A DNA stretch of 64,000 bases from Cystobacter fuscus DSM 2262 (lineage in GTDB: Bacteria > Myxococcota > Myxococcia > Myxococcales > Myxococcaceae), in the NCBI RefSeq assembly GCF_000335475.2, contig NZ_ANAH02000066.1:496001-560000 (forward strand), given 5' to 3'. Below, one piece after another: positions 45,456 through 53,992 of the stretch. Within the stretch, counting starts at the first letter, position 1. Each line of letters begins with the position of its first letter. The notes under the pieces were generated by a model that ran no database searches, was not told the origin of the DNA, and saw only the letters and a program-made list of their open reading frames with translations. The position numbers were made by a program, and so were the translations under genes.

Positions 45456-46547
45456 ATGGAGCACTTGCGAGCGGTGTTACTTGCCGGCGGGCGTGGCGTG
45501 CGGATGGGCCGCCTGGGACAGGGCCGGCTCAAGCCGCTGGTCCCCTTTGGTGGCCAGTGCCACCTCATCGACTTCAGCCTCTCGAATTGCCGCGACTCGG
45601 GCATTGACGAGGTGTTGCTGTTGTCCCAGCACAACGAAGCCCAACTCATCCACTACCTGCTGGAGTGCTGGCACGGTCAGGGCATGAAGATTCACTTCGG
45701 CCCCTATCAGGGCATCACCCCGGAGACGTGTGAGCACGTGCTGGCCACGGTGCACCGGCCCGCCGAGTCCGGCACGGGCGAGGCCCTGCTGTTCAACGCG
45801 CCCTACATCTTCGGCAAGAACGTGCGGGATGTGCTCGTGCTCCATGCCGACCATGTCTACCGATTCGACTACCGGCCGATGCTGGCCTTGCACCGCGAGC
45901 GCCGCGCGGCGTTGACGATCGGCTATCAGCGCATCGCACTCGAGGCCGTGTCCCTGTTTGGCATGGTGGAGTTCGGCGCCGGGGACCGGCTCCTGCGTTT
46001 CGTGGAGAAGCCCGCCCACCCCACGGCCGATACGGTGTTCACCGCGGTGGCCATCTTCGACGCGGAGTCCCTGCAACGCTATCTGGACGTGCTGTCCCGG
46101 GGGCCGTGGCAGGCGGATGTCAGTCGGGATGTCATCCCCGCCATGATTCAGGCGGGGGAGCGCATCTTCGGCTACCGGTTCGACGGGTACTGGGAGGACA
46201 TCGGCACCACGGCCCGCTACCTGGAAGCGCACCATCGGCTCGTCTCGCGACCGCCCACGCTGAGCCTGGCGCAACTGCCGCACACGCTCCGGCCGGAGGC
46301 CGCCCGCCGCTGGGTGTCCGAGGCGGGGGGGCTTCGCCACACGCTCACCGGGGAGGACGTGCGGTGTGAGGGCCGGGCCGAGCGCTCGGTGCTATTTCCA
46401 GGCGTCATCATCGGCCCACGCGCGGTGGTGCGCGACAGCGTCGTGCTGCCCGGGGCGCGCATCCTCGGGGACAGCCGCGTCGAGGGGAGCATCGTGCTCG
46501 ATGGCGAGCACGTCCACGACGCCCACCTCTTGAACCGAACGGAATGA
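45456..46547 (+). CDS. GlgC-like sugar nucleotidyltransferase (ValB-like)
   Basis: A 363-residue nucleotidyltransferase: LLAGGRGVRMG signature (consensus GGxGxRM), VLHADHVYRFD metal-binding Asp, RFVEKP lysine and a C-terminal left-handed beta-helix tail (VIIGPRAVVRDSVVLPGARI). It is closest in type to glucose-1-phosphate adenylyltransferase. ValB, a GlgC relative, activates valienol 1-phosphate as the GDP sugar, so this divergent gene probably supplies the nucleotide donor for the OtsA-like enzyme. The ATG at 45456 follows GGAGAGGAG. Confidence 0.86.
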   Translation: MEHLRAVLLAGGRGVRMGRLGQGRLKPLVPFGGQCHLIDFSLSNCRDSGIDEVLLLSQHNEAQLIHYLLECWHGQGMKIHFGPYQGITPETCEHVLATVHRPAESGTGEALLFNAPYIFGKNVRDVLVLHADHVYRFDYRPMLALHRERRAALTIGYQRIALEAVSLFGMVEFGAGDRLLRFVEKPAHPTADTVFTAVAIFDAESLQRYLDVLSRGPWQADVSRDVIPAMIQAGERIFGYRFDGYWEDIGTTARYLEAHHRLVSRPPTLSLAQLPHTLRPEAARRWVSEAGGLRHTLTGEDVRCEGRAERSVLFPGVIIGPRAVVRDSVVLPGARILGDSRVEGSIVLDGEHVHDAHLLNRTE

Positions 46548-46590
46548 AGCACGGCGGCCCTGGGCCCCAACGAGGAAGAAAGAGAGATTC

Positions 46591-47398
46591 ATGCCAAGCG
46601 ACATGGTTCATGCCTCCGATGGCGGGCGACGGGCGTTGCCGTTGTCCTGGGGTGGTTGGGCATGGGAATTCCTTCGCCGCAATCCGGAGTACCAGTCCGA
46701 GTGGAAGGTCCTGCAGGCCCAGGGCCGGCTCCCCGTGCACTTCTCCAGGGGCGAGCTGGAGGTGCGACGGATCTCCGGCGGACAGGAGGAGGCAGCCCGC
46801 TGGGGACTCCTGGCGTTTCGTGGACCCCTCGCTCGATGCCTGGACGACCTCGGTGTTCTGGGCGGATGGAGCCCTGCCCCGGTTGATGGCCCGCATCCAG
46901 ACGGGCCTGGAGAGCAAGCGGGGATTCCGGCTGGAGCACCTGCGCTGCCAGAAGGGGTTGCTGCTCGGCCCCGAGGGGGGAACGCTGCTGCTCACCGGCA
47001 ATGGCGAGATGGTCTCCCTGGGATGCGAGGGGGATGTGGAGGCCTTGCTCCTGCCCGGGGCCGCCTTCGCCCTGGGCATCCCCGGGCCACAGAATCTCGA
47101 CGGCGCCATCTCCGCCCTGAATGACTTCCGGACGTTGCTGCGGCCCGGCCCGCCGGAGCCACTGCCCCGCTCCAAGCAGCTCCAGAGCTATCTGATCGCG
47201 CTCGACGCGGCCAATGCGGGCGCCTCGTACCGGGACATCGCCATCCTGCTGTATGGCGAGGCCGCCGCGGCCAGGCGCTGGAGGGACCCCGCCCGTCACA
47301 TGAAGGATGCCGTCCGTTACGCCGTGCGGCGCGGGGGAGCGCTCATGGAAGGGGGTTATCGCCGCTTGCTCCTCAAGCCACCGGCGGGGACCGAATAG
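46591..47398 (+). pseudogene. DUF2285-family regulator-like gene with frameshift
   Basis: Frame one (from ATG 46591) gives the DUF6499-like start AWEFLRRNPEYQSEWK up to EEAARWG; frame two then continues WRFVDPSLDAWTTSVFWAD through the C-terminal DUF2285 helix-turn-helix region (GASYRDIAILLYGEA, AVRYAVRRGGALMEGGYRRL) to 47398. The switch lies at about 46795-46810. Both halves keep family sequence, so it is a recent frameshift, a sequencing error or a recoding event. The gene follows the nucleotidyltransferase by 43 bases. Family names are from memory. Confidence 0.7.
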
Positions 47399-47427
47399 GT
47401 CCCCGCGCGGAACCGACCCGGGGGGGC

Positions 47428-49479
47428 TCAGGGCACGGTGAAGGTCTGTGCCACGCTCCAACCGCCCGCGTTGCCCAGGGAGTTGACCGCGCGCACGCGC
47501 CAGACGTGGCGGCCGGAGGAGGTGCTCCGCGTCACCTGGGTGGAGCTACCCACGGACGTGATGACCCCATCCAGCCACAGTTCGTAGCGCGCGAGGGTGC
47601 CGCCCTGGGCGAGCGCGAGGGCGGGGGTCCACTGGTACGTCACCTGGGCGCCCGCCGGGGTGGCGCCATTCAGGGGCGCCACCGCGTCCGGAATGGTGGG
47701 CTGGGTCATCGCGGCGCAGTTCGGCGGGGTGGCGCGATAGGGAATCTCCCCGCGAATCATCTTGGTGGCCTGACCGGTGAAGCACAGGTAGGCATCCGAG
47801 GGCAGGCCCTGGTTGTCGCGGAAACGCGCCTGGGTGGGAGGCGTCGAGGACACCTTGAAGATCTGCGTGCCCTCGTCGATTTCATCGAACATGCCGAGGA
47901 ACACCGAGGAGGCGCCGATGGAGGCGGCGCGCGCGACCTGGCTCCACAGGAAGGCGCCGGATTGCCGGTTGTCGGCATTGGGGTCCCAGATCTTGCCCGA
48001 GCGGTTGAAGTCGCTGCTGCCCGGGTAGAGCTGCGGCACGTACATGACGCCGCGAGCGGCCAGCGCGGCCTGATCCGCGGCCCAGTAGGAGGAGTTGGGG
48101 ACATCGCCCGGATTGCTGCCGCTGTTGCCGGTGTTCCACGGCTGCCAGGCGCCCATGCGGTAGATGACCTGTTTCCACTCCTCGGGGTAGGGCTCGATGT
48201 TCCAGTACCAGGCGCCGGCGCCCTCGACGAAGGCCTGATAGGGGCCAGGGCCCTTGAAGATGTCCAGGATGGCGTGGGCGGTGGCGGGGCTGAAGCGGTC
48301 GCGGAAGAAGCCGAAGATGCCCACCACGGGCACTCCGTTGTGGTGCAGGTAGCGCGAGTCCGAGGTGAGCTTCAGGCTGTCCACCAGGTAGTGCCAGTCG
48401 CGGGTGATGGTGGAGACGAGCTCGGACTCGGGCGTGCCGGTCATGTCGTACTCGACGAAGAAGGTGCGGCCGGTGAGGTTGGCGGCGGTGCGCACGTGGC
48501 TCAGCACCCGCAGGGTGGGCAGGTCCGGGCTCGCGCCGGGGAGGAAGCGCTGCACGGCCACGCCGTCGATGCCGTGGGCCTCCATCCACTGGAAGTGCCG
48601 CAGCACGGTGCGGGCGTTGTTGGCGCTGAACAGGGTGGCCGGAGTGCCATCGGGGTTGGTGAAGCCGGTGGCGACGTGGCGTTCGGCCGGGGTGTACTCG
48701 GTCATGTCGGGCCAGTAGTCCACGGCGATCTTCGAGGGGCTCATGACGCCGCCCCAGTCGGGGATGTAGTGCTGCCAGCCCGTGTTGTCGTCGTCGCCCG
48801 GGGTGCGGAACCAGCCCTGGTAGCCGCACAGGAGCTTGCCCTTGAGCGTGGTGGCGTCCACCGGCGTGCCCCCGGCATACGTGGGCCCGGTGTAGGGCCC
48901 GAGGAAGGCCGTCAGTTGTTGATAGAGTGGGGTGGGCTGATCGCTCACGCGCACCTGGACGATATGCAATTGCAGGGGGCCGGGCTGGGTGAGGCGCAGG
49001 TCCGTGCCGCCGTTCTCGCCGTAGTGCAGGTTGGCGTTGTCCAGACGGAAGACGGCCGTCTTGTAGGCGCCGGAGCCCAGCACGCTGTTGCCGACGGTGA
49101 AGCCCGCGAACTGGAAGTCATTGCCCACGGCGTTGTACTGGGTGCCGAAGTTGCCCGTGCCCCCGATGTCCTTGAAGTCGACTTCCATGTACAGCGTGGC
49201 GCCGGGGGTGAAGTTCACGCCCGCGGGCCGCTTGAAATACATCAACCCCGTGTAGTTGCCGCCGCCGAGGTTCTGGCCCTGGTAGACGGTCTTCCCATCC
49301 AGGCTGATGGTGTTGAAGACGCCGTCGGAGCCCGACCAGGCCGTCATGACCGTGCTCACCGCCCCGGCCCGCCCGGGCAGAAGGGTGAGGCACAGGAGGC
49401 TCGCGAGCCATGACCACGACAGCAGCCGTGGCCCCCAGGTACTGCGATTCAGTCCACCGGTAACTTTTTCGTGTTTCAT
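47428..49479 (-). CDS. Secreted glycoside hydrolase, family 71/99-like
   Basis: A 683-residue secreted enzyme. Residues 1-40 are a long signal peptide; 41-190 form a beta-sandwich (carbohydrate-binding-like); about 210-560 a TIM barrel beginning KLLCGYQGWFRTPGDD, with WMEAHGIDGVAVQRFL, FFVEYDMTG and LGMFDEIDEGTQIF, the pattern of GH71/GH99-like enzymes acting on alpha-mannan or alpha-glucan. A C-terminal fibronectin-III-like domain (about 590-683) ends the protein. The acids in MFDEIDEG are the catalytic candidates. It is divergent from the M14 gene. Confidence 0.82.
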   Translation of the reverse strand: MKHEKVTGGLNRSTWGPRLLSWSWLASLLCLTLLPGRAGAVSTVMTAWSGSDGVFNTISLDGKTVYQGQNLGGGNYTGLMYFKRPAGVNFTPGATLYMEVDFKDIGGTGNFGTQYNAVGNDFQFAGFTVGNSVLGSGAYKTAVFRLDNANLHYGENGGTDLRLTQPGPLQLHIVQVRVSDQPTPLYQQLTAFLGPYTGPTYAGGTPVDATTLKGKLLCGYQGWFRTPGDDDNTGWQHYIPDWGGVMSPSKIAVDYWPDMTEYTPAERHVATGFTNPDGTPATLFSANNARTVLRHFQWMEAHGIDGVAVQRFLPGASPDLPTLRVLSHVRTAANLTGRTFFVEYDMTGTPESELVSTITRDWHYLVDSLKLTSDSRYLHHNGVPVVGIFGFFRDRFSPATAHAILDIFKGPGPYQAFVEGAGAWYWNIEPYPEEWKQVIYRMGAWQPWNTGNSGSNPGDVPNSSYWAADQAALAARGVMYVPQLYPGSSDFNRSGKIWDPNADNRQSGAFLWSQVARAASIGASSVFLGMFDEIDEGTQIFKVSSTPPTQARFRDNQGLPSDAYLCFTGQATKMIRGEIPYRATPPNCAAMTQPTIPDAVAPLNGATPAGAQVTYQWTPALALAQGGTLARYELWLDGVITSVGSSTQVTRSTSSGRHVWRVRAVNSLGNAGGWSVAQTFTVP

Positions 49480-49564
49480 GGATTATTTGTATAATGCATG
49501 AAATGCTGTTTTTCCAGCAAGCGGATCTGTCAGGTTCCACTTTCTCTTCAGGAGATCCGAAAAC

Positions 49565-51838
49565 ATGAGAAACCGAGCCACGGTGCTGGCGTTTCTGCTG
49601 ACGACCGCGGGGGGGTCCTCCGCCGTGTTCGCGGCCGAGCCGCTTCCCGTTTTCGTCACTGCCCACTACGACCAGGAAGCGCAGGTTCGTTCCATTGCTC
49701 CGCGCTTTCAGCACCTGATTGTCGACCGCATCAAGAAGACGGTGCAAACCGAGGCGCTGCCCGAGGAACTCGATGCACTCCGCCGCGCCGGCCTGCGGGT
49801 GGAGATCGACAAGGTGGGCACCGAGCGTCTGCAGCGACTCCAGACGGCCCTGACACAGTACGGCAGCCTGAGGAGCATTCCCGGCTACTCCTGCTACCGC
49901 ACGGTGGAGGAAACCCACGGCACCATGGATTCGCTGGTGCAGCGAGCACCGGACCTGGCCTCGGTGGTGGAGATTGGCCCGAGCTGGGAGCGCAGCAGGA
50001 ACGCGCAGGCGGGCTATTCGATGAGAGTGCTGCGGCTGACCAATGCCGCGACCAACGCCACCGTGCCCGACAAGGCGAACATGGTCGTGCTCAGCGCCAT
50101 CCATGCCCGCGAGTACACGACCGCCGAGACCATGACCCGTTTCGCGGAATGGCTGGTCTCCGGCTACGGAAGCGACGCCGAGGCGACCTGGCTGCTCGAC
50201 AACTTCCGCTTCCACTTCGTGCTGCAGGCCAACCCCGACGGCCGCAAGCGCGCCGAGGCGGGCGCGTCGTGGCGCAAGAACACCAACAACACCAACGGCA
50301 CCTGTAGCAGCTCCCGCTTCGGCGTCGATCTCAACCGCAACTTCCCGTTCCACTGGAACAGCGTCTCCGGGGGGGCCAGCACGTCCCCCTGCGACGAGAC
50401 CTATCGCGGGCCCACGGCCGGTTCCGAGCCGGAAACGCAGAACGTCGTCAAGTACGTCGCTGGCGTGGCCGGTAGCAACGGGGTCTATACCGGAGGCGTG
50501 TTCCCGGATCGCCGCGGAGACACGGCCAGTTCCGCGGCTCCGGACGATTACCGAGGCCTGTTCTTCGACATCCATAGCTACTCGCAGCTCGTGCTGTGGC
50601 CCTGGGGCGATACGAGCACGAAGGCACCCAACGCCACCGCGTTGCAGACTCTCGGCCGCCGGCTCGCCGGCTTCAACGGATACAAGCCCCAGCAATCGGT
50701 CGGGCTGTATCCCACCACGGGAGCCACGGACGACAACTTCTATGGTCTGCTCGGCGTGCCGGCGTACACGATCGAGCTCGGGGTCGCCTTCTTCGAGGAC
50801 TGCGCCAACTTCGAGTCCAGCACGTTCCCGAAGAACCTCGCCGCGCTGCGCTATGCCGCGCGCAACCTGCACGCGCCGTACCGGTATCCCTCCGGGCCGG
50901 ACACCACTGCCGTGAGCACGGGACTGTCGGTCGTCTCGCCCGGCACACCGCTGCCCGTCACCGCCACCATCGATGATCGCCGCTTCAACCAGGGCAATGG
51001 CTCCGAGCCGGTGCACACGATCGCCTCGGCCCGCGCCTACCTGGATCTGCCTCCCTGGGCCACGGGGGCGACGCCGATCACGCTCTCCGCGGCCGACGGC
51101 ACGTTCAACGCATCGGTCGAAACCGTCACCGGAAGCATCCCCACGACCGGCCTGAGCGCCGGAGTGCACACCGTCTTCGTGCAGGGGACGGACGCCGACG
51201 GCAAGCCGGGGACCCCCCAGGCCGTGCGCTTCGAGGTCGGGGACAGCAGCAACGCCGCGCCCGTCGCGCTCTTCAGCTACAGCGCCAGCCGGATGACGGT
51301 GAATTTCACGGATGCCTCCACCGATGCCGACGGCACCATTGCCACGCGCGCGTGGAGCTTCGGTGATGGCGGCAGCAGCACCACCACCCATCCGAGCCAT
51401 ACCTACGCCACCCCGGGCAGCTACACCGTCACCCTGACCGTCACCGACAACAAGGGGGCCCGCCACGGCCTGTCCCAGCAGGTCTCCGTCTTCGACGGAG
51501 GCGTGCTCCAGAACGGAGTGCCCGTGTCCAATCTGGCCGCGCAAAAGGGGCAGCCGCTGTACTACCGGATCGACGTCCCCACTGGGGCGACGCTCCTCGG
51601 CGTGCGTGTCTCTGGCGGTTCCGGTGATGCCGATCTGTATGTGCGCTACGGCGAGCTTCCCACGTCCTCTGCCTATGACTGCCGTCCGTACGCCTCCGGC
51701 AACGACGAGAGCTGCGGTGGGTCTGGCAACACCGAGAATCCCTTGCAAACGAAGGCTGGCGGTTGGTTCGTGATGCTCAACCCGTATTCCTCCTTCTCGG
51801 GTGTGACGCTCACCGCCAGCTATACCTCCGCCCCCTGA
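49565..51838 (+). CDS. M14 zinc carboxypeptidase with PKD and PPC domains
   Basis: A 757-residue secreted enzyme. Signal peptide 1-23, propeptide about 25-105, M14 domain about 110-420 with zinc ligands H180 and E183 (IHAREYTT) and the later His in FFDIHSYSQLV; the catalytic Glu lies in YTIELGVAFFED. It then has a beta-sandwich, a PKD domain (SYSASRMTVNFTDAST through YTVTLTV) and a C-terminal PPC domain (YYRIDVPTGATLLGVRVSGG). It removes C-terminal residues from peptides outside the cell. The start follows AGGAG. A short internal-deletion copy of part of this gene occurs at 53157-53204. Confidence 0.92.
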   Translation: MRNRATVLAFLLTTAGGSSAVFAAEPLPVFVTAHYDQEAQVRSIAPRFQHLIVDRIKKTVQTEALPEELDALRRAGLRVEIDKVGTERLQRLQTALTQYGSLRSIPGYSCYRTVEETHGTMDSLVQRAPDLASVVEIGPSWERSRNAQAGYSMRVLRLTNAATNATVPDKANMVVLSAIHAREYTTAETMTRFAEWLVSGYGSDAEATWLLDNFRFHFVLQANPDGRKRAEAGASWRKNTNNTNGTCSSSRFGVDLNRNFPFHWNSVSGGASTSPCDETYRGPTAGSEPETQNVVKYVAGVAGSNGVYTGGVFPDRRGDTASSAAPDDYRGLFFDIHSYSQLVLWPWGDTSTKAPNATALQTLGRRLAGFNGYKPQQSVGLYPTTGATDDNFYGLLGVPAYTIELGVAFFEDCANFESSTFPKNLAALRYAARNLHAPYRYPSGPDTTAVSTGLSVVSPGTPLPVTATIDDRRFNQGNGSEPVHTIASARAYLDLPPWATGATPITLSAADGTFNASVETVTGSIPTTGLSAGVHTVFVQGTDADGKPGTPQAVRFEVGDSSNAAPVALFSYSASRMTVNFTDASTDADGTIATRAWSFGDGGSSTTTHPSHTYATPGSYTVTLTVTDNKGARHGLSQQVSVFDGGVLQNGVPVSNLAAQKGQPLYYRIDVPTGATLLGVRVSGGSGDADLYVRYGELPTSSAYDCRPYASGNDESCGGSGNTENPLQTKAGGWFVMLNPYSSFSGVTLTASYTSAP

Positions 51839-51868
51839 GCCCATCCGGCGGCGCGCTTCAGCACCCGA

Positions 51869-51895
51869 GGCGGCGGGTTCGACTCCCGCCGCCTT
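51869..51895 (+). terminator. Terminator-like hairpin after the M14 gene
   Basis: A perfect 9-bp stem GGCGGCGGG/CCCGCCGCC with a seven-base loop and TT, 30 bases past the stop codon. It resembles a tRNA T arm plus acceptor, but nothing else of a tRNA is present. Confidence 0.65.
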
Positions 51896-51979
51896 GAGCC
51901 AAACCCACTCCTTACGGAGGTGGCTCGGGAGGAAGGCATCCCAACCTCCTGAGGGGTCAGCCCGCTCGCCACCGCGGGC

Positions 51980-53077
51980 CTACCAGTCCGCGAAGCCCTT
52001 GACGAACAGGCGGGCGATGCGGCGCGCCTCCGCCTCGTCGTGCGGGTAGTCGATTTGCTGATAGAAGCTCTTCATGTTCTCCAGCCGGAGAGACGCCTGC
52101 TCGGCTTGACCGAGGGCCTGCCAGTGCGCGAGCAGGAGCAGACTGTAGCCCCGCTGCACGCTGTGGAGCTTCTCGGCGCCAAAGCCCCAGGCTTCCGTGG
52201 TGAAGCGGAAGTATCGCTCGGCGAAGGCGAGCAGCCGCGAGCTGAATACCTCCAGTCTCTTCAGGATGCGGGACTGGTCCCCGAGCTCCACCAGGCGCAG
52301 CATGCGCGTCACGTAAGCGGGGTAGAAGGGCGTCGGGCTCAGGGGCTTGCACAACCGCTCCGCCAGCATCCGGTCCAGGTCGGCCACGGGGCCCCCCTGC
52401 GTGAGGGACTGCAACGACACAGTGTCGAGCTCGAGGGTGTCAGGCGCGAGCTGGGCCTGTTGGGCCACCTTTCGGATGTAGTCCTTCATGGAGCGCTGCA
52501 GCTCGACGAACTCGCTGTCGGCGAGCTCCAGCAGGCCCGCGAGGCGTGAGAAGCGCCGCCGGACGGGAAGCGGAACCGACTCGGCGGACTTGTAGCCCAG
52601 GTCATGCTCGATCTCGGCCCAGGCGTGCTGGAGGATGGTGCGGATCTGGATCTCGAACGGCCAGTCCCAGTCGGGGTGCTCCCGCAGCAGGTCCTCGGGG
52701 GGGTAGCAGATGCTGTGCAGGGCGACATAGCCGAAGCTATGGGGATCATGCCTCCGCCGCTTGTCCACCGAGCGCTTGGGGTCGATGCGAAAGTGCTCCT
52801 TGATGAGACTGTCCACCTGATCGACGGAGTCATCGAAGTAGGTGATGACCCGGAGCCCGATCAGGTCGGTGATGTCATCCAGGCGCTGGTAGGTTTTATC
52901 GGGTCGACCCAGCTTGTGGGCGAGGCTCTTGGGGTTCTTCACCCGGTAGCTGACGGCATGCACATCCACACCGCCGCTCTTGAGCACCTCCTTGAGGCGC
53001 GCGTGCAGGGACTGGCCCAGCGCCTCGAAGGAAGCTTGACGGCGCAGGTAGGCATCCAGCAACTCGTGGTAGATCAT
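51980..53077 (-). CDS. RelA/SpoT-domain (p)ppGpp synthetase-like protein
   Basis: A 365-residue protein without hydrolase, TGS or ACT domains. Residues about 25-190 are the synthetase domain: SYRVKNPKSLAHKLGR, DITDLIGLRVITYFDD, YVALHSICY, FEIQIRTILQHAWAEIEHD, covering the substrate-binding and catalytic motifs. Residues about 190-365 are helical and probably TPR-like. This resembles small alarmone synthetases, which pyrophosphorylate GTP/GDP or, in some toxic forms, other nucleotides or tRNA. No antitoxin-sized gene is adjacent. The ATG at 53077 was chosen where the conserved domain starts. Confidence 0.85.
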   Translation of the reverse strand: MIYHELLDAYLRRQASFEALGQSLHARLKEVLKSGGVDVHAVSYRVKNPKSLAHKLGRPDKTYQRLDDITDLIGLRVITYFDDSVDQVDSLIKEHFRIDPKRSVDKRRRHDPHSFGYVALHSICYPPEDLLREHPDWDWPFEIQIRTILQHAWAEIEHDLGYKSAESVPLPVRRRFSRLAGLLELADSEFVELQRSMKDYIRKVAQQAQLAPDTLELDTVSLQSLTQGGPVADLDRMLAERLCKPLSPTPFYPAYVTRMLRLVELGDQSRILKRLEVFSSRLLAFAERYFRFTTEAWGFGAEKLHSVQRGYSLLLLAHWQALGQAEQASLRLENMKSFYQQIDYPHDEAEARRIARLFVKGFADW

Positions 53078-53156
53078 GCCCGGCCATCTTACGGGGCGTA
53101 TAGGCGGGATGGGGGCCGTGTTGAGGGAGAGGGTTGGAGCCGAGGGGTCGAACACG

Positions 53157-53204
53157 CCCCAGCAATCGGTCGGGCTGTATCCCACCACGGCACACCGCTG
53201 CCCG
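53157..53204 (+). pseudogene. 48-bp remnant of a second M14 gene
   Basis: 53157-53190 is identical to 50687-50720 in the M14 gene, and 53189-53204 is identical to 50942-50957, the 221 bases between having been lost. The junction shares GG. It lies upstream of the RelA/SpoT gene, in 53078-53307, which otherwise holds no gene. Confidence 0.7.
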
Positions 53205-53307
53205 GTGCGGCCCCATTGGGCACACGCACGGGTTCATATCCGCGCCGGGGGACAGGTGAGAGGATTGTCCTCGACTGAATGGTGCGCGGTCGGTTTCCGA
53301 GCGACAC

Positions 53308-53913
53308 TCAAACAATCGTGCAAACTTCCTCGAAAGCCAGGCGCGGGCCCCGCGGGTAGAGCTTCGAACTGTCGCCATACCCGAGCGTGCAGATGAGGTT
53401 CGATTTGAGGGCCGTGCCCGCGAAGAAGACCTTGTCCACTTCCGCGTTGTCGAAGCCTGACATGGGGCAGGCGTCCAAGCCCAGCGCCCGGGCCGCGAAA
53501 ATCAAGTAGGCTCCCTGAAGGGAGCTGTTGCGGAAGGCTGTTTCGTAGCTGAACTTGGGATCATCGACGAAGAAATGCCTCGCATCATAGCTCGGAAAGA
53601 GCCGGGGCAGATCTTCGTAGAACTTCTCGTTGTAGGCGATGATCGCCGTCACGGGGGCCGATTTCACCTGCTCGATGTTGGACCCCATCAAGGTTGGATA
53701 GAGCCTGGCCTTCTCCGCTTCACTCCGCACGAACACGATCCTCGCCGGTGCGGAGTTCACCGACGTGGGGCCCCACTTCATCAGCTCGTAGAGTTCCCGC
53801 AGGGTCTGCTCCGGGACGGGCTTGTTCTGCCAGAAATGGTGGGTGCGGGCTTCGGTGAAGAGCTGCTGGATGGATTCCTTCGCAATGGTCTTGGTCATCG
53901 GGGCCTCGTTCAT
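53308..53913 (-). CDS. Nitroreductase family protein (RutE-like)
   Basis: A 201-residue FMN-dependent enzyme of the malonic-semialdehyde-reductase/NADH-nitroreductase type: ARTHHFWQNKPVPEQTL, MKWGPTSVNSAPARIVFV (FMN-binding), the YLIFAARALGLDACPMSGFD core and GYGDSSKLYPRGPRLAFEEV. It reduces nitro compounds or enals. A second ATG at 53898 is an alternative start. It is divergent from the LysR gene, its probable regulator, with about 80 bases between. Confidence 0.9.
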   Translation of the reverse strand: MNEAPMTKTIAKESIQQLFTEARTHHFWQNKPVPEQTLRELYELMKWGPTSVNSAPARIVFVRSEAEKARLYPTLMGSNIEQVKSAPVTAIIAYNEKFYEDLPRLFPSYDARHFFVDDPKFSYETAFRNSSLQGAYLIFAARALGLDACPMSGFDNAEVDKVFFAGTALKSNLICTLGYGDSSKLYPRGPRLAFEEVCTIV

Positions 53914-53992
53914 TTGATACCCCCATCCTTGGCCCGGCGGACCCCCTTGAGAAGGGCGGAGAATCCCAATATATCTTCCGGATAGGCGAAAA

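Noticed and set aside
49118-51844. A 908-codon frame antisense to the M14 gene
   Set aside because: No domain or codon pattern of its own; the M14/PKD/PPC protein is on the plus strand.
51869-51900. A possible tRNA 3' end (T arm plus acceptor-like sequence)
   Set aside because: Only the hairpin is present, with no anticodon arm or 5' acceptor; a terminator explains it better.
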